The translations under genes and the position numbers were made by a program. A stretch of DNA of 64,000 bases, from contig CAXIPT010000003.1 in the NCBI GenBank assembly GCA_964030475.1, positions 1,907,058 to 1,971,057 of the forward strand, written 5' to 3'. Shown here in pieces: positions 54,840 through 64,000 of this stretch. The DNA is from Tethya wilhelma. Taxonomy: Eukaryota > Porifera > Demospongiae > Tethyida > Tethyidae. Numbering within the stretch: position 1 is the stretch's first letter; the number at the start of each line of letters is the position of its first letter. Below the pieces are notes generated by a model, which was given only the letters and a program-made list of their open reading frames with translations, was not told the DNA's origin and searched no databases.

Positions 54840-55790
54840 CAATTGAGCACCTTAGTGTTGAAAAAAGTGAACAAACAATTATAGTAAAAATTTCATAAAA
54901 ATTAGCAGGGCACGTAGGAATGGGCAGTGCTGTAAAAAGGAAGGAAACAAGAATGGGAATTTAAATTTCAGCACATGACTACTTGGTTTTCCAAGCTCAC
55001 ATAGGTTGCCTGTATACCTTCTAATTTATTTAAATAAACCCTGACTTAATTGGAATTAGAATATTAATCATGATTCTACGATAGAGCGATGCACATGCAC
55101 GGAAATGACTGTTCAAGTCTTGACCTCCTGCCTCCAAAATCTTCTATATAGAAAACACACATTGTTATGAGAGGTTAATCTCATACCTTTCGTCATATAG
55201 TTTCCATTTGCACTGAAGCCATCGCGCTTCTCTTTAGCAAGTATTTATTAGCTAGCTGGAAAGGAGAAAAAACACATGGTCATTTCATGAGAGATGTCCA
55301 TGCGCTATTTCTTTACTTTCCAACTATAAAACACTCTAGCATGTCTTGCATCTCTTCTTTGGGAGATCAAAGTTCTCAACAACTCATTTTGTTGTCTCTT
55401 TTTTGAGATTTTCTCTTGTCTTTAAACTTTGGCAGCATCTGCTCGAGAGTTCAAAATAAATACTGAGCATGCGCATTAGGGAATGATGTCATAGTAATTT
55501 TGGTGTGCTTTTATGCCCAACTCTTGGCTGGCTGTCCAGTTTAAGTTACCTGTCTGTTATATTTTACTCCACTGCTTAGCCAACTGATTAGTAGGAATTT
55601 GAACCAATGCAGCAGGTACTTTTGTGCAGTCATTGCATTTACGACACTGAGGCCGTCCATATGAGGGAGGCAATAATAAAAATTTTGAAGTAGTTATGTG
55701 TCAAAATTGAGATATTCCTTGTTTACCGCACTGCCCATTCCTATATACATGACTTTTTTTTTTGAAATTTTTACTAGTTGGTTGTCAATA
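54840..55790. mobile_element. Fold-back family fragment FB4
   Basis: The arms GTAGGAATGGGCAGTGC (54915) and ACTGCCCATTCC (55730) match the inner arms of FB1-FB3, but the outer CATACGTACGG ends are missing. The loop shares sequence with FB3 (TTAAGTTACCTGTCTGTTAT). Non-coding. Confidence 0.65.
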
Positions 55791-56114
55791 ATTATTATAA
55801 TCAATAAGTAAAAGCTGCTCAGTTTCAACTTGCAGATTAATTGTTACAACAAGTTGAGTTGTCAATATCATGATTGCTTGTAAACTTGCTTGTTTGTCAA
55901 TAGTACAACATAGTAAGTATAGCAAAGTGATAGTAAANTTGAGTGATGAAGTATAGTCCTATATAGCTCCCCTGTTATCTATGTCGAATCCCTAAACGCG
56001 CGTGCGCATGCGCATGGTATAACTCCGATTCGTGGTGCGACAAATGACCTGAACTTTGAACTTTTGACATTAAACTTTTAACTCTTTCACCACTGAAATA
56101 GTGAACCTTCAAAC

Positions 56115-56454
56115 ATGGCCTCTCAGATACCTCAAGTTCTGAGGGCAACTGCCAAGCCAATCCTGTCCTCCTCTTACGTGGAAGCTCGCAGAAGAGCGCT
56201 CAATCTCTATAGAGCCTGGTACAGAGAGGTGAGACGGTGTAACATGCTAATTTACCGTATAATTTATTGATACGGTCTTCTATAGTCACCAGTTCATTTT
56301 GATTCCTTGTTCCCTTTAATATAGTACACAACTTTTTTTGTAAGAGCTCATAAACTAGTACATGATTGTGCGTGCATAATAATTTGTTGGTACATGGTAC
56401 ACTGAACTCAACTGTGTTTATGAGTTAACTAATTCTCTCAATGGGAAAAGTTTA

Positions 56455-56491
<37 letters not shown>

Positions 56492-57087
56492 AAGATTCCC
56501 CACACTATCAAGCTCTATCTCTTGGACATCACTGTGAAACAAGGGAGAGATCAACTTCGAAAGGAGTTCTACAAGCACTCACACGTCCGTGACCCCAGAG
56601 TCATGGACATGTTAGTCATCAAGGTAAGGATACAGTATTCAGTGTTGTACATCATATCTACATGTACATGAAAATTTACAAGCAATCCCAAACCTAAAGG
56701 TGTCCTCCCAACGCTTGCTCAGGCAGCTGTCAATGATAGTAAATTGGCTCTAAAGGCCACTCCACTCAGGTGCCTATAGCTACATATGAAGGATTGTTTT
56801 GTTTGTTGTAGCTTTTCTGTTTTGTTTTGTTTTATCCACAAAAGCTTGTAGAGAAGTTTTAGTAGCTAAGAGTGGTTGTATCTAGAGCAGGAATGGTCCC
56901 GAACAGTTGGCTTTGGTTCAACTCAAGGCATGCATGCAGCTGCCAGAATTTTCTTCTCAGAAAAGAGTGTATTCATCCTTATTTATTGCTTTGAGCGCAG
57001 TGTTGTGAAGTTTAAAAGTAAGACATTTAGTCTTTAGTTTACACATGAATGTTCGCTTACTCAAGCTCACATAATTATACATGTTTG

Positions 57088-57167
<80 letters not shown>

Positions 57168-57295
57168 GAAAGATGGAATTGGAAGAAACCGTTAAACTTT
57201 GGAAGCAAAAAAGTCACATCATGAGATTTTTCAAGGAGACCGAAAGAAAAGAGCCGTCAGACTTTCTCTCAAGATTCTATGAAGGCAGCAGATAA
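56115..57295 (+). CDS. NDUFA6: NDUFA6 (B14), complex I accessory LYR protein
   Basis: Exons 56115-56228, 56495-56623 and 57167-57295 join in phase 0 to 123 residues, about the usual family length. The protein starts [18 protein letters not shown]. It carries the LYR motif ([14 protein letters not shown]), the helix [20 protein letters not shown] and the C-terminal segment [18 protein letters not shown] typical of NDUFA6. The protein binds mitochondrial acyl carrier protein through LYR and is part of the complex I matrix arm. Exon 2 follows a (CA)n tract and exon 3 follows (CT)n(CA)n directly at the acceptor. AATAAA lies at 57506-57511. It converges with receptor B. Confidence 0.95.
57090..57166. 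repeat. (TC)n(AC)n compound microsatellite at a splice acceptor
   Basis: A CT tract and then a CA tract run straight into ACAG before NDUFA6 exon 3, forming its polypyrimidine tract and acceptor. Confidence 0.9.
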
Positions 57296-57668
57296 CTTCA
57301 TATCCAGTGCAACTTATGCATACGACCCTATTAGGCTTGATTTATTATTAGTTGTGGCAACATCTGTAAAATAGTCTCACTTTAAGAAATTGATTATTAT
57401 TAATGTATTATTAAACAGTTGTATACAATTGCAAGTTATTGAAAATTAAGAAATCTGTGAGAGCTATGTACGAAAAAATATTAAAGTACATAATACAATC
57501 TAATGAATAAAAGCATTAAATATTACAATGCAGGTGCATGATCACAAATCCAGATATATTTTTTTTCTTTTTTTTTTTACAAATAATACATTCTATAATT
57601 AACCTATTGTATGACACACTACAGAGGTACATTGGGTATGATCAATTATGACAAGATAAACACTTGAT

Positions 57669-57986
57669 CTAAAGATTATCTTCATCGAGAGCGTTGACAT
57701 TAACGTTCACTGACTGATCTAAGTCATCCATTGTTCCGTAGATTCCCACTCCTAGTTGTGCTGTCCCTGCTGCTACTACTGTACTTCCATATACACCGTC
57801 TGCATTTTCAGTTTGAACAGTGTTAGTATTGTTTTTTCCAAAGGTAGCTAGTGATACGTATTCATAGATGTGCGCAGACTTTACACTCTGACTGGGTGGA
57901 CGAAACTTGCCATCATCAAAAGGCTGTAAATACAGAATGATAGCAAGATTGTATGCTATAATAATTATTACACGCACACGCACACA

Positions 57987-58021
<35 letters not shown>

Positions 58022-60940
58022 NACACACACACACACACACAAAATACACATGACTAGGATATATCAGATCACATGTATTTATTTCCATTGTCAATCATTA
58101 TAAATTATTATTATAAGTGCAACATACCTGATCGGGTAGTGGTCCTCGTGTTATGTACTGAGATGTGGCCCGGGGAGCCTTCACTAGATTCTTGAGTCTA
58201 CATAATAATGAGATTTATGAACTTCAAGAATGATATCAGCAAAACTTGTAGATACATTGTAAATACACATACATTGAGTTTATAAACACGTTATAAATGT
58301 GTACACACACAGTGACTGTCATACACATAATTATGCTCACTTACTCAAACTTGTGTTTCTTGACAACTCTCCATCTCCAAATAAAGCAACAGGCCAAAAT
58401 GAAAATTAGCAAGCAGCTTACCAACAGCAGACCACTGACCACAGCTATCACAACAATCACATAGAGGGGCAGACCAAGAACATCTTGGGTTGTAGACTGA
58501 GTTGTTTCATCATTAGACGTCATTTCCTCAGGGGTTGTCCCATTAGTTGGAGGCTGGGTTTGTTCATCGATTGTAGACTGTGTTGGTGTTTGAGTTGGAG
58601 GCTGGGTTGTAGAGTTGACTACAGTAATTTCAACGGTTACATCGGTAACTAATGCACCACGATCTGCTACGTGCACATCAAATGTATAGTTTGCTTCACT
58701 TGTCAATGTGCCACTGAATGTAATTTCACCAGTCGAGGAAATCACGAATTGACCTTCATTACTCAGTTCAGGTAAAGATGCCAGAAATCCTATCGTTCCA
58801 TTAAGACCAGAGTCTTCATCCATACATACTATAGTAACAACTCTCTCTTGGCTGTATAATACACCAACATAGATGGTTCCTCTGTACAGCTCACTGGAAC
58901 ATTCTGGACGCTCATTAATATCAATAACTTGAACCACAACAAATGCAGTATCATTTGTGCCAGCATTGTCACTACAACGAAGCTCTATGATGTAGGTGTC
59001 TGAAAGTTCATAATCTACCTCATTTTGAGTCCTAGAAACCACACCAGTTGTGTTGTCGACAGTGAATGACCCATTGGGCGTACTTGCGGGAGTAATCCCA
59101 ACAATTTCGATTGCTTCAAAACTTCCATTGCCAAAGTCAGCATCATAGCAAGGTGCAGCCACAAGAGTGAGGTTACTGGTCGATACATATTCGGAGGTGG
59201 TCACATTGTAGTATCTCTGGGAAAACGTTGGTGAGTTGTCATTACTTGACCATACAGAAATAATCACTTTGACATCAGGACACTCTGGTACAGGTGGGAT
59301 TCGATTGCATACAGAGATTGTGAAATTAATTTGCTCAAATGATTGCATAGTTTCGTCTAAATCCACTTCACTAATCAGTTCTACAGAACCATAAGTAGAA
59401 TTAAACGCAAAGCTTCCATTTATGTCCGAAGAAGTGTAATAAAAAAGAGTGCCCTCCAAAGCATCAGAATCACTCACTTGATATATTTCTAGGGCATTTC
59501 CAGGAGCTCCAGATGATGACACAAGAACCGTTCCCATTGGAGTGAACTCATTGATGGATACAAACACAGTACTAGGTGAAATAGTGGGCAAATTGTTATT
59601 CACAATAATTTCAACGGTTACTGTAGTGTTTAGTGGTGGTAGACCACTATCCATCACAAGTACGATAAGTGTATAGTTTGCTTCCCTTGTCAGTCTGCCA
59701 TTGAATGTAATCAAACCAGTTGTGTTATCAAGTGTAAAGTTACCCTCACTTGGTGAAGGTAGAGATGAGTTTTGAATAATTATTGTGCCTGTTAGTGGTT
59801 CGAAGTCAAAATCAGAACAATTTATAGTAACAATTTCTTCTTCACTGTATATTGTACTTATATTGAGGGTTCTGCTGTAAAGCTCTGGAAAACATACTGG
59901 AGTGACGTCATTAACGTCCATTACTTCAATCAGAACAAACGCTGTATCTTGTAAGCCAGCATTGTCACTACATTGAAGCTCTATTTCGATCCGAGATGCA
60001 TTTTCGTGATTTAGACTTTGAGCTAGAGTTACTACACCAGTGATATTGTTAACACTGAACATATTGAGTGCAAATGATGGATTAGTTTGAACAATTTCGA
60101 AACTTCGAAAACTTCCAATGCCAAAGTCAGCATCAAAGCACTCTGCATTAGCCAGAACACTGCCAATAGTTACATTTTCAGGGATGGACACATTGTAGTA
60201 TCTCTGGGAAAACATTGGTGAGTTGTCATTGCTTGACGATATAGAAATAACCACGGTAACCTCAGGACAACCTGGTACAGATGGGGTTCGATCACATACA
60301 GAGATTGTGAAATTAACTTGCTCAAATGACTGCATAGTTTCGTCTAAATCCACTTCACTGATCAGTTCTATGGAACCATAGGTAGAATTGAATGCAAAGC
60401 TTCCATTTATATCTGAAGCAGTGTAATAAATATTACTCCTCTCAAAAGCATCAGAATCGCTCACATTATATGTTTCCAATGCATTTCCAGGTGCTTCATG
60501 ATTAGCTGATGACACAAGAACCGTTCCCATTGGAGTGAACTCATTGATGGACACAAACACAGTACTGGGTGAAACTGTGGGTACATTGTTGATGACTGTC
60601 AATTCAACAGGTACATCAATGGATAATTGTGGTGAGCCATGGTCCATTACACGTATAAAAAATGTGTAGTTTGCTTCCATAGTCAGTATACCACTGAAGA
60701 TAACTAGACCATTAAAGGGACCAACAGATCTAAGTCCAGCCTCACCTCGATCTGCAGACTCAAATGGTATAACATAACCTATGTGTCCATTAGGACCAGA
60801 ATCTTCATCCATACACATTAAAGTAGCAAGCATCTCTCCGTTTTCATATATACCAACATTGACAGNTGATTGACCCACTCACCTTTTGTTAAAGTGAAAC
60901 TCACTGCCAACAATAATAGACTCATGAGTTGAGACATCAT
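57669..60940 (-). CDS. Receptor B: cadherin-repeat receptor with tyrosine tail
   Basis: Signal exon 60883-60940 (MMSQLMSLLLLAVSFTLTK), ectodomain/membrane exon 58345-60865, then 58128-58197 and tail 57669-57923. The ectodomain of about 790 residues holds roughly seven cadherin-type repeats: NDNSPMFSQRYYNVSIPENV, FDADFGIGSF, DVNDVTPVCF, SIYxEV-like beta strands. The calcium motifs are only partly kept (few LDRE). A short Thr/Gln/Pro stalk (TQPPTQTPTQS) leads to the membrane span (VIVVIAVVSGLLLVSCLLIF). The tail has PFDDGKF, HIYEYVSLATFGKN, GVYGST and GIYGTM. It is likely an adhesion or recognition receptor. One N at 60866 lies where the first ectodomain exon should be joined to the signal exon, so some sequence is probably missing. 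Confidence 0.82.
57970..58041. repeat. (CA)n microsatellite with an N
   Basis: A CA tract with an N at 58022, in the intron between the last two exons of receptor B. Length is uncertain. Confidence 0.9.
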
Positions 60941-61438
60941 GTTTTCCACCTTTCAACCTATTCACACTCAACGTATAGACACCAAGATAGAGACTTTTTG
61001 TACCATCCACTAGCTTAACTTGAGAAAAAAGTCTCAGTTTCCACCTTATATAGAAGACACCACAGCACTGCATTGGTGAATTTTAGGTGCGCGTATTGTA
61101 AATACGGGGGAGGGGCTGGAATACACGTTCACATCACGTGCACACATTAGGACGTGCACTAGTCATGCATAAAGATTCACAATGTCCTGTTCAAGTTCGT
61201 TTGTGTTTTGGTTAAAAGAGCAATAAAGCAACTACATACACTAATCAAAATTAATATGTGTTTAATAACATAAAGGGAGAACTTGGAATTGAATATACTT
61301 ACTAGCTAGCTATGATCAATCTGGCTATACCAAAACTGGTGCAGTGTGTGTTTTTTTTGTGTGTGTGAATATTCACAAAATACCTAATGGTGCATTAAAA
61401 AGAATTTCAATTTCTCTGCTCTATAATAATTATTATTG
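60941..61438. other. Spacer between receptors B and C
   Basis: It includes the receptor B 5' flank with a TATATAAGG-like motif on the minus strand near 61050, about 110 bases upstream of its ATG. No other gene was seen. Confidence 0.45.
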
Positions 61439-63832
61439 TTACACTTTTGACATTATCATGTCCACGCTCTCTTGGGTAAGTTCAATGGAGCGGTCTAGAT
61501 TGTCTTCTTGCGACGTCGAATCGTCAAAGGTATTCACAGCAGCACGTTCTTCATTCTCCGAGCCTCCTGCTGTGTTGATAGGATTCTCCTCTGTTGCCAT
61601 AGTAACCTTAATGTTCTCGGTGGTCGTCGTGGCATCAGTGATGAAGTCGTCCAATGGGGAAGAGCTCAGACTGGGGGTGTTTGGAGGAGACACAGATGGT
61701 TTACCCTCGGAGAATGAAGTAGTTTCAAAGGTCAAACAAAACTCCTGATCTTCTGTAGGCAGCTGTGTCAATAGAAATTACTTACACTGATACATGCAAG
61801 AGCTCTACAAAGCTTATTAGCTATAATAATAAATAATGGGCAGATTTTCTGGGAACACCAAATGATAGCTATAGAAGTTATAGAAGGTTGCTTACCTCAG
61901 CTGGTACTGGTCCGGATCCTTGCAATGAACTTGGGTACTGTGATAATATTGTCAATTTTTTGGTTTCCTTTATTTCCTGACTACATGTGTGCATGTGAGA
62001 AAATGTAATTGCAGTGCTCGAGTAACACAGTATAATTTTACACAAGCGTGTGTCTATATAATTGATGTTCAGTTATACTTGTTCATTCAGTGTTACCATA
62101 AAAGATTGCTCAAACAAGAAATCAACCTATTAGGGCCCAGCGAATAGAACACCTATAGCTACTAGTCTAAAAAGTCAAGACTTAAAAAATAATAGTTAGT
62201 TTCCAGTCCTAAGATTCATGCAATATCTAAAATAGTTGTTAGGTATATTCACTCACTTGAGTAGTTTTTTCTGTTTCTTTGCAACTCTCCTCTTGTTGCA
62301 AAAAAAACAACAACAAGAAATGAAAATCAACAAACAACTGAATAGCAGTAGACCCCCGACAACAGCTATTACAATAATAGCATAAAATGGAAAAGCAGAT
62401 TCCATTTTTTGAGTTGAATTTGTTGGCTCAGTTGTTTGTTCTTGAATTGTTGGCTGAGTTGTTCGCTCTTGAGTTGTTGGCTGAGTGGTTTCAGTTGTTG
62501 GCTGAGTTGTTGCAACTGGTTCCAATACAATAATTTCAATGCCCACAGTTACTGATAGTGAAGGAAAGCCAGAGTCGGACACAATAATGTCAAAAGCAAA
62601 GCTTGTATTTGTCGTAAGAATACCGTCAAATGTAATCACACCACTTTGAGCATCAAGAGTAAAGTTACCATCACTTACAACAGGTAGAGATGCACTAGTC
62701 ATGTACGTTAACTGTCCATTAGCACCAACATCTGCATCACTACAAACTAAGGCTACCACTGTCTCTCCACTGTATGTACCAATGTTAATACTGCTGCTGT
62801 ATTGCCTCTGAGAGCACATTGGGGCATTGTCATTTTCATCTAATACTTCAATCACAACAAACGCGGTATCTTGCATACCAAGTGTATCATTACATTGAAG
62901 CTCTATTACGTATGTGTTTGAAACTTCACGATCTAAACTTCCAGTCAGCGTAACCACACCAGTTGTATCGTCAACAGTAAATGTTCCATTAGTTACAGTT
63001 GATGGAGAAATTCCTACAATCTCAATACCTTGAAAACTTCCAGTACCAAAGTCAGCATCAGAGCAGGGTGCTGTGACTACTTGGGTATTAGTGGGTAGAG
63101 ATTCAGAGAATGTCACATTGTAGAAGTTTTGAGTGAACATTGGCGAGTTGTCATTACTAGAAAATGTTGTTATGAAGACTGCAACGGTTGGACAGTTTGA
63201 TGCTGGTGGAGATTGATCACATACAATGATTCTGTAAACAGTCTGAGAGAATGATATTTGGAGTTCATCTATATCCACCTCACTGACCACTACTATTGAA
63301 CCAAAAGTAGAATTAAATGCAAAACTTCCACTTACACCCGATGCTGTGTAAAAAATTTCTCCACCTTGACCCATATCTCTATCAGTGACAGTATAACTCT
63401 GTAGAGCAGCCATAGGTGCTACATTTGTGGATACAAGAACCGTACCTATTGGAGTGAGTTCATTTATACGTACAAGCACAGTACTGGGCGACACCGAAGG
63501 GCTGAATTCATTCACTGGTAGAATTTCAACTGTCACACTTGCTCTAGCAGTTTCAATAGGAATAGTAGTACTGTTACATTCTACATCAAAGTCAAACAAA
63601 GTCGTCACCTCAAAGTCTAGGTCAGAAGTAACTGAAAGTTCTCCACTTGCAGCATTAATGGAGAATGGTATGACACTCATTGAAGATGGGGGTACTAGGG
63701 TGTATGTGACATTGGTTGAGTTGCAGGTGAATGTAGCAAAGCCATCTGGTGGTCGAGGGTAGTCTGGGAGGAAGGTTTCATTGACGAAGATTGTGTAGTT
63801 GTCTTGTGTGAAAGAGAGTTGAGCACTTGATA
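61439..63832 (-). CDS. Receptor C: cadherin-repeat receptor, 5' runs off the window
   Basis: Exons: 62257-63832 ectodomain and membrane span, about 61896-61937 (possibly extended 5'), and tail 61439-61762. About 380 ectodomain residues hold four or five cadherin-like repeats (LDFEVTTLFDFDVECNST, SNDNSPMFTQNFYNVTFSES, LDREVSNTYVIELQC, DENDNAPMCSQRQYSSSINI), with better calcium motifs than receptor B. A TTQPTTETTQPTTQE stalk precedes the membrane span (FYAIIVIAVVGGLLLFSCLL) and CNKRR. The tail (LPTEDQEFCLTFETTSF) is acidic and Ser/Thr-rich and lacks the G-V-Y-G motifs of A and B. The first exon in view follows a (CA)n tract and is entered in phase 1, so signal and further exons lie beyond 63.9 kb. 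The phase between ectodomain and middle exon is not resolved. Confidence 0.72.
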
Positions 63833-63844
63833 CTGTGTAAGTGT

Positions 63845-63847
<3 letters not shown>

Positions 63848-63889
<42 letters not shown>

Positions 63890-63890
63890 C
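63848..63890. repeat. (GT)n microsatellite beside the first visible receptor C exon
   Basis: The GT tract (CA on the gene strand) lies about 15 bases upstream of the acceptor at 63833. Open frames through it are artefacts. Confidence 0.9.
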
Positions 63891-64000
63891 TGTGTGTGCA
63901 TGTTGTGTGTGAATACATGCATACACATTCAAAACAGTCAAATATTATGAGATCAATGTTTCACATTTTTGTTAGCAAAACATTGTCAACATATATATTG

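Overview
The window looks like nuclear DNA of a marine demosponge, most like Amphimedon queenslandica. Support: a short-chain (spongin-type) collagen, small introns with GT-AG borders, a CK1-gamma gene, two mitochondrial complex I accessory subunits, a furin-like convertase, a Delta-like ligand, and many Ig and cadherin receptors with tyrosine-rich tails. AT-rich spacers are full of (CA)n and (GA)n microsatellites, MITEs and fold-back elements. Several N runs mark a draft assembly. The species is inferred from gene content only.

Layout. 0.4-2.1 kb: short-chain collagen (+) with an in-frame stop. 2.7-3.2 kb: a decayed piece of the CK1-gamma gene. 3.9-7.7 kb: two Ig-type receptor genes (-). 7.6-10.2 kb: a tandem duplication carrying the last CK1-gamma exon and the receptor signal-peptide exon, broken by an 88-N gap. 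10.1-17.1 kb: CK1-gamma (-). 18.2-24.9 kb: NDUFA13 and a 5' duplicate of it (+). 22.3-41.4 kb: a furin-like convertase (+) whose introns hold the NDUFA13 duplicate, a Helitron-like ORF, a Delta-like gene, a receptor-tail exon, unassigned exons, and a four-gene array of secreted mucin-like proteins on the opposite strand. 41.9-44.7 kb: two tandem pertussis-toxin-S1-like ADP-ribosyltransferase genes (-), both frame-disrupted, with a third relic at 47.1 kb. 45.6-49.3 kb and 51.8-55.8 kb: fold-back elements and MITEs. 49.6-51.8 kb, 57.7-60.9 kb and 61.4-63.9 kb: three receptors (-) of one tandem family, two with visible cadherin repeats and one with a threonine-rich stalk. 56.1-57.3 kb: NDUFA6 (+).

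Functional reading. The housekeeping genes (CK1-gamma, NDUFA13, NDUFA6) are interleaved with fast-evolving, tandemly duplicated surface and secreted proteins. The main candidates for something undescribed are the toxin-like ADP-ribosyltransferase cluster in a sponge nuclear context, the secreted-protein array inside a convertase intron, the in-frame 732-bp duplication of the convertase P domain, and a repeated G-(V/I)-Y-G tyrosine motif shared by the cytoplasmic tails of otherwise different receptors. Exon borders were read by eye from splice consensus and reading phase, so they are models without transcript support.
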